From: Rickettsiales bacterium
GTDB lineage: Bacteria; Pseudomonadota; Alphaproteobacteria; Rickettsiales; JAJNBL01
NCBI GenBank assembly: GCA_021156175.1
Contig: JAJNBL010000001.1
Span: 434,001 to 498,000 of the forward strand
DNA length: 64,000 bases
Reading direction: 5' to 3'
This document shows, one piece after another, positions 9,225-18,043 of the stretch (positions are counted from its first letter, which is position 1; each line of letters begins with the position of its first letter). The notes beneath the pieces were generated by a model, which saw only the letters and a list, made by a program, of their open reading frames with translations, made no database searches and had not been told where the DNA came from. The translations under genes and the position numbers were made by a program.

Positions 9225-10952
9225 TTATTGGAATATATAGGAAATTTGAAACAGGATGCGTGGGTCTCGCGCATGTCCATAAATGGGACGACTGATGTCC
9301 CGGGTGAATGGTTGGGCAATAGCAATATTAGCATTGATACGTTCCTGGTTGATAAAGCGTACTCCAATACCCCCAGAAGCTGCCGAAGAATCTTCGCCTC
9401 CTTGATCATTATTCCAGACTTTACCAATATCGTAAAAAAGATAGGGCACTATCTGGTTTTTATACCACGGCTCTAATCCGTAATAATGCAATTCCAGACT
9501 CCCTGCTAATCCATGATCCCCAGTTAGCTCTGAGGGATCATAAGCTCGTCCGAATTCCTGGCCCCCGTAACCAAATTCTTCAGCTGAATAAAGAGGTTTA
9601 GAGGCAATTTGTCCTGCAACTTGTCCTACTATTGTTAGATGTGTTAAAATTGGGTGTTCATGTGACGCTCGCAGATTGGCAACCGTAAAATCTGGCTTGG
9701 CTTCGGCCCTGGAGAGCATCGTTTCTCCTGCCTTACTTGAACCAGCTATATCTAATCCCTGACTTACCATCAGGCGTATATCGTTATATCCTCCCCATGA
9801 ATCCGCAGTATCGTAATTCACTCCCACACGAAAAGCTCTTATACGTTCATGCGTAAGAGGTATATTTCCCAAAATATCCCCATTGGTATTACGTCCATCA
9901 AGGGTGAAAGAAAATTGGAGATTTTCCCGATATTGACGAATTGGCTGGAAAAGCAAACCTGCCCCAAAACTTGTAGAAGCACTTGTTATCTCAAGATTCT
10001 CCAAGGTAGATCCTGGTGTAGCATGCGCATAACTTCCTTGAAATTGGAACTTCCAAAGAGGAGAAAGTGTGACCTCATGTTCAAAAGCAGCATAACCTAC
10101 TTCATCCGGTAATAGGCTTGATAGCAAAAAAATCTTACTTTGATTAAAAGGAATCAGACTATCCTGATACATTAGCAACCCCTGATATGGCCCTAAAAAC
10201 CGAGAACCATAATTATCGAGTTGAACCATGCCTTGGCCCTTTTCCTCAGAACGTTTTAGGATAAGCATTACTGCTCCCTCTTCTCCTGAATCTTCAGGCT
10301 GAAGGGTTCCAAAGAAGGAAGCTCCGGGTAAATCTTCCAATCGTAACAGGAAACTTTCAATTTCACCTACTTTAAGTGGTTTTTTAGAGGTAAGATCCGC
10401 GACCATATCCTCCACCAATTCCTGTTCTGGTATGGCATCCCCAAGGACAACCTTATCGACATAACCTTCCACTACCTTAATAACAACAACCCCATTTTCA
10501 ATTTCTTGCTCTGGGACATAAGCACGGGAAAGAAAATATTGTTCTTTTCGATAATGGGCCGTAATGGTATCAGCAATATTCCAGACCGTATCGAGTGCAA
10601 TTTCTTGCCCTATATAAGAAGCATAAAGTTTCTCTAGTTCAGGCACCGTAAATACCGTTACATCTTGAACAACAATCTTTTTTAGGGTGAATTTAATTGT
10701 TTTTGCACTTTCGGGGGATTTCACGGCAGTTGGATGTTCTGGAATCGTTATTGTCTGCGATTTGCGGGGGGGAACAAGACGTTCCGGCTTAGGAATAATG
10801 CGTTCTACTTCTGCGGAACCAGGAAGCGTTTGTGCATAAGCACGAGATGCAAGAAGCATTAGTGTGAGTGCTGTACAAATAAGAAAAAGCCAGCAATACC
10901 TTGCTTTATGATCAAAGGATATTTTGGAAAAAAAAATACTGTTTATATTCAT
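9225..10952 (-). CDS. Two-partner secretion outer-membrane transporter (FhaC/ShlB family, TpsB)
   Basis: A 575-residue Omp85-superfamily pore. The chosen ATG at 10952 gives a signal peptide with hydrophobic core WLFLICTALTLMLLA and a cleavage site after RAYA; an upstream ATG at 11042 would add 30 residues ahead of it. Residues 60-130 are a Pro/Arg-rich linker and POTRA-like region, a second POTRA follows to about 240, and the rest is a 16-strand-type beta barrel ending in Phe-Gln after an aromatic strand. FhaC-like proteins recognise the TPS domain of their partner in the periplasm and thread it outward. The partner is the adhesin gene 66 nt downstream, so this is a tpsB-tpsA operon. Confidence 0.92.
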   Translation of the reverse strand: MNINSIFFSKISFDHKARYCWLFLICTALTLMLLASRAYAQTLPGSAEVERIIPKPERLVPPRKSQTITIPEHPTAVKSPESAKTIKFTLKKIVVQDVTVFTVPELEKLYASYIGQEIALDTVWNIADTITAHYRKEQYFLSRAYVPEQEIENGVVVIKVVEGYVDKVVLGDAIPEQELVEDMVADLTSKKPLKVGEIESFLLRLEDLPGASFFGTLQPEDSGEEGAVMLILKRSEEKGQGMVQLDNYGSRFLGPYQGLLMYQDSLIPFNQSKIFLLSSLLPDEVGYAAFEHEVTLSPLWKFQFQGSYAHATPGSTLENLEITSASTSFGAGLLFQPIRQYRENLQFSFTLDGRNTNGDILGNIPLTHERIRAFRVGVNYDTADSWGGYNDIRLMVSQGLDIAGSSKAGETMLSRAEAKPDFTVANLRASHEHPILTHLTIVGQVAGQIASKPLYSAEEFGYGGQEFGRAYDPSELTGDHGLAGSLELHYYGLEPWYKNQIVPYLFYDIGKVWNNDQGGEDSSAASGGIGVRFINQERINANIAIAQPFTRDISRPIYGHARDPRILFQISYIFQ

Positions 10953-11352
10953 TTCGCACGTCCTTTTGGCTAGGCAGCATTCGAATGCTAAATGCAGTAC
11001 ATTTCTGTAATCTCTAATACTACTTGTAGTCACTACATTCAAATAAATTCTTTTAGAGAAAAAAGGATATGGCGCTGTATCTGGATATCGGAAAGGTACT
11101 ATAATATCCAGGAAACCAATTTCACCTTTTCCAGCTAATCTCCATTTCCCTTGAGAAAAACAATTGGGGGCATATCCAATTCACCTACAAACATTTCCCA
11201 AATATCATCAATACTTTAATTCCCCCCTGGTCAGTCCCTGTATAAAACTAGCCGCTTCTGGCCATTACTTTATGTGGCACACAATCTATGAATGAAATAC
11301 CATCTCGTGATATATGTCCAAACCTATACATCATTTCTTAATAACATATTAG
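10953..11352. other. Intergenic region upstream of tpsB, no intact gene seen
   Basis: Four hundred AT-rich bases with no convincing open frame. They must hold the tpsB promoter. An imperfect GGATAT...ATATCC inverted pair lies near 11067-11087, and in the 11110-11220 stretch I see no further structure. The 3' edge abuts the ccoI fragment, so this stretch probably contains a deletion or insertion junction. No transposase remnant was seen. Confidence 0.5.
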
Positions 11353-11439
11353 CTTATTGCGGCAATCGCGATGTCGAGTTCTTCCTTACTGGTCATTGCT
11401 AATGCATTGCAGCTGAATATAAAAGGGAAGCATCCATGA
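11353..11439 (+). pseudogene. ccoI: 3' remnant of ccoI/fixI (cbb3-oxidase copper P-type ATPase)
   Basis: A frame opening directly after a TAG at 11350 encodes LIAAIAMSSSSLLVIANAL and a few more residues, ending at the TGA at 11437-11439. This is the diagnostic last transmembrane segment of P1B copper ATPases of the CcoI/FixI type. About 700 upstream codons are absent, including all catalytic motifs. The TGA overlaps the ATG of the following ccoS (ATGA), which is the normal ccoI-ccoS arrangement. The piece is therefore read as the surviving 3' end of a lost ccoI gene. Confidence 0.75.
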
Positions 11440-11543
11440 ACGTGCTTCTTTACCTTATACCCATTGCTCTCACCCTTGGTTTAGCCGGATTAGGTGCATT
11501 TTTCTGGGCAGCCAATATCAGAGCTTTTTTTCACCATAGGTAA
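11436..11543 (+). CDS. ccoS: CcoS-like cbb3-type cytochrome oxidase maturation protein, short form
   Basis: A 35-residue ORF, MNVLLYLIPIALTLGLAGLG then AFFWAANIRAFFHHR. It matches the single transmembrane N-terminus of CcoS/FixS, which usually reads LIPIALxLGxxGLxAFxWAL. A GGGAAG ribosome site lies about 7 nt upstream. Known CcoS proteins run to about 45-60 residues and carry an acidic DDLxG-type tail, which is missing here. With ccoI reduced to a fragment just upstream and no ccoNOQP or ccoGH in the window, this copy may be a relic that is no longer expressed. CcoS is needed for cofactor insertion into cbb3 oxidase. Confidence 0.65.
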   Translation: MNVLLYLIPIALTLGLAGLGAFFWAANIRAFFHHR

Positions 11544-11605
11544 GATTTAAGCGTTTTATTGTAAGAAAGTTTAGACTGCGAGTATGCATCGCTTCATGTG
11601 CAGCC

Positions 11606-11642
11606 AAGAGAACTCTCTTCGGAATTCCCCTATAATAGGGAA
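11606..11642 (-). terminator. Two small hairpins downstream of exbD
   Basis: On the exbD side of the gap, a near-perfect inverted repeat TTCCCCTATAATAGGGAA (11625-11642) lies 14 nt past the exbD stop, followed by the palindrome AAGAGAACTCTCTT (11606-11619). There is no T-run, so this is a possible RNA 3'-end or processing structure and not a classical intrinsic terminator. Confidence 0.35.
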
Positions 11643-11656
11643 AGGTTGTAAAAGGT

Positions 11657-12094
11657 TTAACGTACTTTATTTTCCGGCTTCTGAGATGTTCCTTTGGTCA
11701 CGAAGCCTATATTCGTGAGTCCATGCAATTGGACTGTGGCAAGTATATGGCTCAGCTTATCGTACGTTGCCTGTTTATCGGCATAAAGATGGATGGGTTG
11801 TTTGGGATTGGCAATCGCAGCTTCCCGCAAGCGTTGATCCAAAACTTCCGCTGAAACAGGGATATTATCCCAGTAATATTCTCCACTGGCGGTAATGGAA
11901 AGGCGAATGGGCTTTTCATCAACAATAGTCGTGGCCGTTTCGTTGGGTAATTCCAGTTTAATTGCTTGTGTCAGCATAGGAGCCGTAACAAGAAAAATCA
12001 CAAGCAACACTAACATAACATCCACCAGTGGCGTGGTGTTTATTTCCGCCATGGGCGCCTGGAAATCGTCCCTATCGAAATTACCTAACGCCAT
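11657..12094 (-). CDS. exbD: ExbD/TolR-family biopolymer transport protein
   Basis: A 145-residue protein with one N-terminal membrane helix (about 22-42) and a periplasmic domain. The helix follows AEINTTPLVDVMLVLLVIFL, where the Asp is the conserved proton-path residue of ExbD/TolR. Its start overlaps the exbB stop as TAATG, so translation is coupled. With ExbB and TonB from the same operon it should form the motor that energises the TonB-dependent receptor encoded at the operon head. ExbD is preferred over TolR because of the tonB neighbour. Confidence 0.92.
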   Translation of the reverse strand: MALGNFDRDDFQAPMAEINTTPLVDVMLVLLVIFLVTAPMLTQAIKLELPNETATTIVDEKPIRLSITASGEYYWDNIPVSAEVLDQRLREAAIANPKQPIHLYADKQATYDKLSHILATVQLHGLTNIGFVTKGTSQKPENKVR

Positions 12095-12771
12095 TATTTC
12101 CCCCCACGCACCACTGTAACCAGGGCCGAGGATTCTTTGCTTTCCATAGAAAGATGGAGGGTCATTTGCTCGGCAACGTGGCGTAAGTCTTGTACAAGCA
12201 CACGGTTAATTCTCACACAAGCGTTATAAGCAAGTACCGCGGGAATGGCGGCAAATAAACCTGCGGCGGTTGCGACCAGCGCTTCTCCCATTGGGCCTGC
12301 CACGACATTGAGGTTAGCATTCCCTTCCGCGGCGATGCGGGTAAGCGCTCCGTAAATCCCCCATACCGTACCGAATAATCCAATAAATGGCGCAGAACTT
12401 CCCACCGACGCCAGCATGGTAAGCCCTCGGTCGAGCCACACACGGACATTGTCTAAGCTTTGAGCAAGATAAACCGAAAGTGTTTCCTTGCGCTCTGCTT
12501 GCGTTTGCAAAGCCATAGCTGGCTGCAATCGTGCGGCTTCTTTAAGTAAAACCGCAACAGCGCCTTTCGTATCGGTATTATGTAGCAAATACTGCCACGC
12601 TTGCGGGTCAACATTCGCTACCCGAAAGACATTGATATATTTTCGTTCAGCCTTCAGTTCCCAGATTTTCCAAAAAATAATATACCAGCTAGCAGCAGAC
12701 ATTGCCGCCAGCAGCAGGAATACGCTGATTAACACCGGATCACCTGGATGAAATACATAGGTTAGATTCAT
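12094..12771 (-). CDS. exbB: ExbB/MotA/TolQ-family proton channel protein
   Basis: A 225-residue inner-membrane protein with three predicted helices: about 10-32, 120-145 and 160-185. The segment GPMGEALVATAAGLFAAIPA is the conserved MotA/TolQ/ExbB channel helix. The gene overlaps tonB by 4 nt (ATGA) and exbD by 1 nt. An AAGGAAAG ribosome site lies within the end of tonB. It forms the pentameric proton channel that drives TonB. It lacks the long N-terminal periplasmic extension found in some ExbB proteins. Confidence 0.92.
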   Translation of the reverse strand: MNLTYVFHPGDPVLISVFLLLAAMSAASWYIIFWKIWELKAERKYINVFRVANVDPQAWQYLLHNTDTKGAVAVLLKEAARLQPAMALQTQAERKETLSVYLAQSLDNVRVWLDRGLTMLASVGSSAPFIGLFGTVWGIYGALTRIAAEGNANLNVVAGPMGEALVATAAGLFAAIPAVLAYNACVRINRVLVQDLRHVAEQMTLHLSMESKESSALVTVVRGGK

Positions 12772-13406
12772 GAGCTTTCCTTAATTTTAAAAATAACCGG
12801 AACGGTAACATTTGCAGCGATGTGCTCACTACCGCGCCGAGCCGGAACAAATCGCCAACGCTCTACCACTTGTCGTGCAGCCTCATCAAGAATTCCTGAA
12901 CCGCTTGTATGTTTTACACTCACACGCTCTGCAAAGCCTTCGCTTGAAACATCTACGCTTAAGAGGACTTTACCTTCAACACCGCGTCTGCGTGCTGCTT
13001 GTGGATAAACCGGTGGAGGATTGCGCAAATACGCCGCATTAAAGATAGGCTCACTTACCGCCGCATTTTTGGCATCCGCTTCGAGAGCCTGCGGCCCTGA
13101 TACAGAAGCATGTAGTGGCAACTGGTGAGGTTTTTCTTTTGTGAGCTCTACCTGTTTACGCACTTCTTCTTTTTTAGGTACTTTTTTCATGCCCGAATGT
13201 TTTGGAGAAACAGGTTTCGGCGCTTCCTCGATAGGCTCTACTTTTTCTTGCAGTGCCGGTGCTGAAACCATCGCGACCTGAATAACTTGCTGCTTGGGGA
13301 TAGTAACCGGTGGCTCCGGCTGCATTGCCCAACCGGCTAGACCGGCATGCACGGCTAACGTACCTGAAATGGCAATAACGTGACCTAATTTACTGATTTG
13401 TTGCAC
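12768..13406 (-). CDS. tonB: TonB energy-transducing protein
   Basis: A 212-residue protein with an N-terminal signal-anchor helix (about 8-28), a Pro/Lys/Glu-rich spacer (30-110) and a C-terminal TonB domain (about 130-208). The domain carries the YP motif (PPPVYPQAARRRG) and the final WRFVPA strand typical of the family. It spans the periplasm and transfers energy from ExbBD to the outer-membrane receptor. The start overlaps the PepSY gene by 17 nt. Dedicated tonB-exbBD copies beside a receptor often serve just that receptor. Confidence 0.92.
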   Translation of the reverse strand: MQQISKLGHVIAISGTLAVHAGLAGWAMQPEPPVTIPKQQVIQVAMVSAPALQEKVEPIEEAPKPVSPKHSGMKKVPKKEEVRKQVELTKEKPHQLPLHASVSGPQALEADAKNAAVSEPIFNAAYLRNPPPVYPQAARRRGVEGKVLLSVDVSSEGFAERVSVKHTSGSGILDEAARQVVERWRFVPARRGSEHIAANVTVPVIFKIKESS

Positions 13407-14661
13407 GATACTGCCTTATCTTTGCAACCAGCTTTTCACCCAGCAGAATCAGCAATACCGACGCGCCAAACAGCGGAAGTACTATTCCTATCAACACAAT
13501 GATAAGAATCACTTGCTTCGGCAGTTTCAAATTCTCCGGCAATTGCGGGGCACCAAGCGCCCGTTGTGGCTTACGTTTCCACCACATAATGGGACCCGTG
13601 ATGCACATGCTAATGAGCACCAGCACGGCAGTTAAATTGAAAAATTGATTTACACTGCCAAACAGCCGTCCCTCATGGAAGGCTACACCAACAGCCGTTA
13701 GCCTGCCCACTGTACCCAAATCATTGAAGCGATATTCATCCAACACATCGCCGTTCCTACGATCAAAGAATAAATAGGCAATGTCTTCCGTTTTACCATG
13801 ACGCAGAGGAGTAAGTGCGTAGGAACCCTTTTCTCCCCAGGGATATTCGATTTTGAAGGCGTGCTTTATGTCTTTTTGGGAAATGGTCTGAAAAAGCTGA
13901 TTAATTGAAATTTCCGGCAGGCTTATATCACTCATAGAAACCGGCCTTGCAGCAAATACGGCTTTGGGGAATCCTTCACCGGCACGGGTAGCAATATCGC
14001 TTAAAAGTCCACCCCACACCATCGACCACGGTAGACCGGTAATTAGCAGCGCGAGTATCCAAAACCCAACCCATGCGCCTGAAACGGAGTGAAATTCACG
14101 CCAAAGCTTTCTGCCTTTAGCTGTTGTATTAGGAACCAGCACACCACGCTCCTTATTCCCGCGTGGCCACCAGAGATAAAAACCTGTACCAATCATCAGG
14201 ATCAACCAACATGCTGTGAGCTCGGTGATGACGCGACCGGGAGTTCCTAACATCAAATTCTTGTGAATGTTTCTTGCAACATTCATTAAGCGCCATTCTT
14301 CATCAAGTGTTCCCAATACTTCATGCGTGCCGGGATGAAGAAAGGCTGTAAGCTTTTCCCCAGCGTTTGTGGTCAGAACGATTTGGGCACTCCCATGCGA
14401 AGAAAGCGGAGGTTGATAACTATGCATCTGCTTAACATCAAGCAGCTTTTCCGCCGCTTGAATAATGGCGTCATGATCCACCTTTCCTTGATATTCTTCA
14501 GTTAAGTAAAGGTAATCTTTATACAGCCAGCTTTCGATCTGGGGCTGGAGCAGGTAAATGCCTCCCGTAATCGCCATAATCAACACGATCGGCGTTATGA
14601 TAAGGCCTGCATAAAAATGCCAGCGCCAGAAGAAGCTGTAGTATAAAGGTTTTCCTGCCAT
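13390..14661 (-). CDS. PepSY-associated transmembrane protein (PiuB-like, iron-regulated membrane protein)
   Basis: A 423-residue inner-membrane protein of the PepSY_TM family. Helices lie near 10-35, 140-165, 195-220 and 340-365, with a fifth near 385-415. Conserved elements include the first-helix stretch RWHFYAGLIITPI, histidines in NIHKNLMLG and REFHSVSGAW that may bind haem, and two periplasmic PepSY-like stretches. FoxB/FpvG-type relatives reduce ferric siderophores or move iron inward. Its position between the receptor gene (2-nt gap) and tonB supports a role in handling the imported metal or chelate. The substrate is not shown by the sequence. Confidence 0.85.
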   Translation of the reverse strand: MAGKPLYYSFFWRWHFYAGLIITPIVLIMAITGGIYLLQPQIESWLYKDYLYLTEEYQGKVDHDAIIQAAEKLLDVKQMHSYQPPLSSHGSAQIVLTTNAGEKLTAFLHPGTHEVLGTLDEEWRLMNVARNIHKNLMLGTPGRVITELTACWLILMIGTGFYLWWPRGNKERGVLVPNTTAKGRKLWREFHSVSGAWVGFWILALLITGLPWSMVWGGLLSDIATRAGEGFPKAVFAARPVSMSDISLPEISINQLFQTISQKDIKHAFKIEYPWGEKGSYALTPLRHGKTEDIAYLFFDRRNGDVLDEYRFNDLGTVGRLTAVGVAFHEGRLFGSVNQFFNLTAVLVLISMCITGPIMWWKRKPQRALGAPQLPENLKLPKQVILIIVLIGIVLPLFGASVLLILLGEKLVAKIRQYRATNQ

Positions 14662-14663
14662 TT

Positions 14664-16724
14664 TTATAATTTTACTCTCACGCCTGCGTAAAACGCCCTG
14701 CCCTCACCCGGATAGAACGTATTCGTACTACCCGCACTGTTCACAAGGGTGCTATAGGTGGAAATATGCTTCTTATCCAACAGATTGCGGCCATCTAAGT
14801 ACAGGCTAATATTTTGATTCACGCCATACCCCGTACCAAGCCCAACAATCCCATAACCCGGCGCTTTTAACGTATTAGCGAAATCCACTTCCGCATCACC
14901 CGCAAGCTCGATATTCGGAGCCACATACCATCCATCAGCATGGTCATAACGAAGTTCAGCCTGCAAGAAGTGTTTGGGCTGACCAGCAATCGTGTTATCG
15001 CCATATTGCGGGTCGTTGTCAAATGTGTAATCGCTAAAGGTATAGGCATTGCGCAGCTGCAAATAATCGCCTTTGGAAAGCATATCCTGCGCCAATTGCA
15101 GGTCTAAACCAAGCTCGATCCCTTGGTGAACGGTATCACCGGCGTTAAACGTGCTCGCAGGAATGCCTGGAGCGGTCGTGTATTGTAGCATTTCATCCCG
15201 TATCCACGCACGGTATAGGCTTACATCCCACGCCGCAATCCCTTCGCTTCCACGGCTACCGACTTCCACTGTCCATGCTTTTTGTGGGTCAACCGGAGTA
15301 AAGCCGGTGGTGCCACTTTGTGTTAATTCCGAAAAGGTTGGTGGTTCATGGCTTTTGCTCACATTCGCAAAGAACTGAAGGTCTTTGGTCGGCTCGTAAA
15401 GCACGCCGAGCTTAGGATTGAACGCGCGGTAGATCGCGCTGTCACTCTCCGCGGGATTCAGGTTATCCTCCACCTCGCGGTTTGACCAGCTCAGTTGCGC
15501 TCCTGTGACCAGCGCCCATTCAGGCACGACATAATAGTGGTTCTCGCCATAAAGCGTTGCATTTTGTGCGCTTTGATCTGCATCTGCGGTTAATGCACCG
15601 CGTGAACCATTGATGTTCTGGAAAACTTTCGCTTTTGTATCCCCCATGTGACTCTTAAGTCCCAGGCGGTAACGGTTACGATGGTCATTGAGTGAATATT
15701 CACCAGAGCCTTGTACAAACGCACCATAATCCAGACTTTCCTGGTCAATCACCCCCACAAACGGTGTAATCGGGTGAAATAAATCCTTTGCGTTGATAAA
15801 CGCACCGGTGTCAATTTTATCCCCATCGCCTAAATCAAAGGTAGTTTTGTTCGCTAAGCGTAGTGAGCGAATATCCCGTTTCTGATCAGCACTAATCGCA
15901 GAAGGATCCGCCGTTTTAGGACTGTTCAGGGCGATAGATTTACTCACACTTCCAGGCAGCTCCTGCTCGATAACATTGCTGCTTAGGTAAAAGCGTGTCT
16001 CTACCGTATCCGAGAACACCTTTCCGAAGTTACTGTTAAACTTAATGTTTTCCTGGTCATCATGCTGTCGGAAAGCACTGCTGCTGGTGCCAGTTAGGCT
16101 CAAGAATATATCAGAATCCCCAAAATCACGCCCGGATTGGGTATTAAGACGATAGGTGTTAAACGACCCCGCTTCTGCACGAATCTGGTCACCCGGATTG
16201 CTTTTCCCGGTTTTGCTCACCATGTTCACCGCACCGCCCAATGTCGAGCTTCCATATTGCAATGCGTTTGCACCTTTAAATACCTCAATGCGCTGCATGG
16301 AAAGCGAATCCGCCTCCTGGAAATCCGCCGCGCCATCCGCCAGATTAAACGGGATGCCATCTTGCAACAAATCTAGCCCACGCAAATGGAAACCACGGGA
16401 AAGACCAGAACCGCGTATGGATATGCGCACTTCTTCGCCAAAGCGTTTTTGTGCATATACGCCTGGGGTATAAGCCAATGTATCTTCGAAGTTAAGGCTG
16501 TATTTATCCTCGAAATCTTTTGCATCGACGACTGCAACGCCTCCGGGAGCCTGCTGAATCTCTCTTGTAGCCGTCGCATTATCCGGTACCGTTAACGTCC
16601 CATCCTCTGTTGCTGTTACAACAACAGCAGGAAGTTCGCTTGATGGTTTTTTATCTGCAGCATACGCAGGCAGTGCCGCTAGCGCAGCAGAACATACCAG
16701 AAATGTCAGGAGGGAATTTTTCAT
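14664..16724 (-). CDS. TonB-dependent outer-membrane receptor, FecA-like
   Basis: A 686-residue receptor. The signal peptide ends AYA at about residue 22. A TonB box-like stretch PAVVVTATE follows at about 33-41, then the plug domain (about 50-170) with ISIRGSGLSRGFHLRGLDLL and KGANALQYGSSTLGGAVN, which are closest to FecA/ferric-chelate receptors. The remainder is a 22-strand barrel ending FYAGVRVKL, slightly unusual in lacking a final Phe. It heads the operon receptor-PepSY-tonB-exbB-exbD. Likely substrate is a ferric chelate, by family resemblance only. The intergenic region to the divergent regB gene holds a RegA-box-like sequence. Confidence 0.9.
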   Translation of the reverse strand: MKNSLLTFLVCSAALAALPAYAADKKPSSELPAVVVTATEDGTLTVPDNATATREIQQAPGGVAVVDAKDFEDKYSLNFEDTLAYTPGVYAQKRFGEEVRISIRGSGLSRGFHLRGLDLLQDGIPFNLADGAADFQEADSLSMQRIEVFKGANALQYGSSTLGGAVNMVSKTGKSNPGDQIRAEAGSFNTYRLNTQSGRDFGDSDIFLSLTGTSSSAFRQHDDQENIKFNSNFGKVFSDTVETRFYLSSNVIEQELPGSVSKSIALNSPKTADPSAISADQKRDIRSLRLANKTTFDLGDGDKIDTGAFINAKDLFHPITPFVGVIDQESLDYGAFVQGSGEYSLNDHRNRYRLGLKSHMGDTKAKVFQNINGSRGALTADADQSAQNATLYGENHYYVVPEWALVTGAQLSWSNREVEDNLNPAESDSAIYRAFNPKLGVLYEPTKDLQFFANVSKSHEPPTFSELTQSGTTGFTPVDPQKAWTVEVGSRGSEGIAAWDVSLYRAWIRDEMLQYTTAPGIPASTFNAGDTVHQGIELGLDLQLAQDMLSKGDYLQLRNAYTFSDYTFDNDPQYGDNTIAGQPKHFLQAELRYDHADGWYVAPNIELAGDAEVDFANTLKAPGYGIVGLGTGYGVNQNISLYLDGRNLLDKKHISTYSTLVNSAGSTNTFYPGEGRAFYAGVRVKL

Positions 16725-16787
16725 ACAGTCTCGATGAGTCAGTTAAACATTAGGTTCTATATAAAGGCAGGGCTTTTATTTGGGAAT

Positions 16788-16802
16788 GTGGCATATTGTC
16801 GC
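16788..16802. promoter_or_regulatory. Putative RegA/RegR-type binding site between receptor operon and regB
   Basis: The sequence GTGGCATATTGTCGC fits the RegR/RegA/PrrA consensus GNG(A/G)C(A/G)TTNNGNCGC, as I recall it from the literature, with one mismatch (A for the second T). It sits 64 nt upstream of the receptor start and 39 nt upstream of regB, where it could control both. RegA homologues autoregulate in several alphaproteobacteria. Binding is inferred. Confidence 0.5.
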
Positions 16803-16840
16803 AGAGTGACATTTAGAAAAAACCTTCCTATGATCCCTGC

Positions 16841-18043
16841 ATGGAAACATTATCGACATACAAAAACCTAAAGCTTTTATGGTGGCTGCGGAACATCGCC
16901 ATTGCAGGGCAGGCCATCACCATCACGACCGTCACCCAACTTCTTGATATTCCCTTACAAATCCTTCCTTTGTCGCTGATTTTATCCCTCTCTGCCACAC
17001 TCAATATGTTGACATGGTGGAGAATTAAATACACATCCGTTATCACGGAATGCGAGTTTTTTACCCACTTGTTGTTGGATATGCTTGCTCTGTCTGCCCT
17101 TCTGTATTTTACCGGCGGAGCAACAAATCCTTTTACCTCTCTTTTCATACTTCAGGTCGTATTTGCAGCCATCACACTGCCTATCCTGTACACCTGGTTT
17201 ACGGCCGGGCTTGCCATAAGCCTTTATACCATCTTAATGTTTTGGAACATTGAAGTTCCTTACTGGCAGCACCACCATATTGGTGATTTCTTCAGCCTTC
17301 ATGTCCAAGGTATGTGGGTATCCTTCATTCTGCTTTCCTGCATCGTTTCGTGGTTTGTCGTGCGGATGAACGCCACCATCCGCCGTCAAGATGCTCTGCT
17401 TGCTGAAGCCGAAAAAGTCGCTGCCTTGGGAACGCTGGCCACAAGCGCGGTTCATGAACTCGGCACGCCGCTTGCGACGATATCGGTCCTTGCCGAGAAT
17501 TGTGAAAAAGAAACCTCCCAGCGCCTTTGTGAGCAAATAGCACGGTGTAAGCAAATTCTCTCTAGTATAACCGCTGCTGGAGGTGTGGTACGCGCAGAAA
17601 GTGGCGCTCCGATACAGCTTGATATTTTCTTTAAGCAGATAGCCGAAGAATGGAAGCAGGATCATCCTGATGTTGTGTTTGAAACGGATATTTCCCAGGT
17701 GGGTCAGCAACACATATTGCTTGAACATGGCTTTAAGCAAGGGATTGTGAATCTGTTGAATAATGCTGCTTATGCTTCTCCTGAATATGTCATGCTAACA
17801 GCAAAATCCAGTTCACAGCTTTTGGTGATTGAAATTCAAGATAAGGGAGAGGGCATCGCAGAGGGGATTCGATCATCGCTTGGCGAAGCAGGAACAACCA
17901 ATAAAGCCGATGGCCTGGGGCTTGGAGTATTTTTAGCAAAAAGTATTGTGACGCGACTTGGCGGTACATTCACACTCGAAAATGCGCCCGATAAGGGCGC
18001 TATCGCAGTCATTTCTCTCCCCATTAAAAGGCTTGCCCTATGA
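16841..18043 (+). CDS. regB: RegB/PrrB/ActS-type redox-sensing histidine kinase
   Basis: A 400-residue kinase with about six membrane helices (15-175). The fully conserved quinone-site motif GGATNPF is at 92-98. The H-box TSAVHELGTPLATI gives phospho-acceptor His205, and Cys236 in ARCKQIL corresponds by position to the redox-active Cys of RegB. Cys221 and Cys230 lie nearby. N, G1 (DKGEGI) and G2 (GLGLGVFLA) boxes are intact. It overlaps regA by 4 nt. Known RegB proteins sense ubiquinone redox state and regulate respiration, including terminal oxidases. The start at 16841 has only a weak ribosome site. It diverges from the receptor operon. Confidence 0.92.
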   Translation: METLSTYKNLKLLWWLRNIAIAGQAITITTVTQLLDIPLQILPLSLILSLSATLNMLTWWRIKYTSVITECEFFTHLLLDMLALSALLYFTGGATNPFTSLFILQVVFAAITLPILYTWFTAGLAISLYTILMFWNIEVPYWQHHHIGDFFSLHVQGMWVSFILLSCIVSWFVVRMNATIRRQDALLAEAEKVAALGTLATSAVHELGTPLATISVLAENCEKETSQRLCEQIARCKQILSSITAAGGVVRAESGAPIQLDIFFKQIAEEWKQDHPDVVFETDISQVGQQHILLEHGFKQGIVNLLNNAAYASPEYVMLTAKSSSQLLVIEIQDKGEGIAEGIRSSLGEAGTTNKADGLGLGVFLAKSIVTRLGGTFTLENAPDKGAIAVISLPIKRLAL

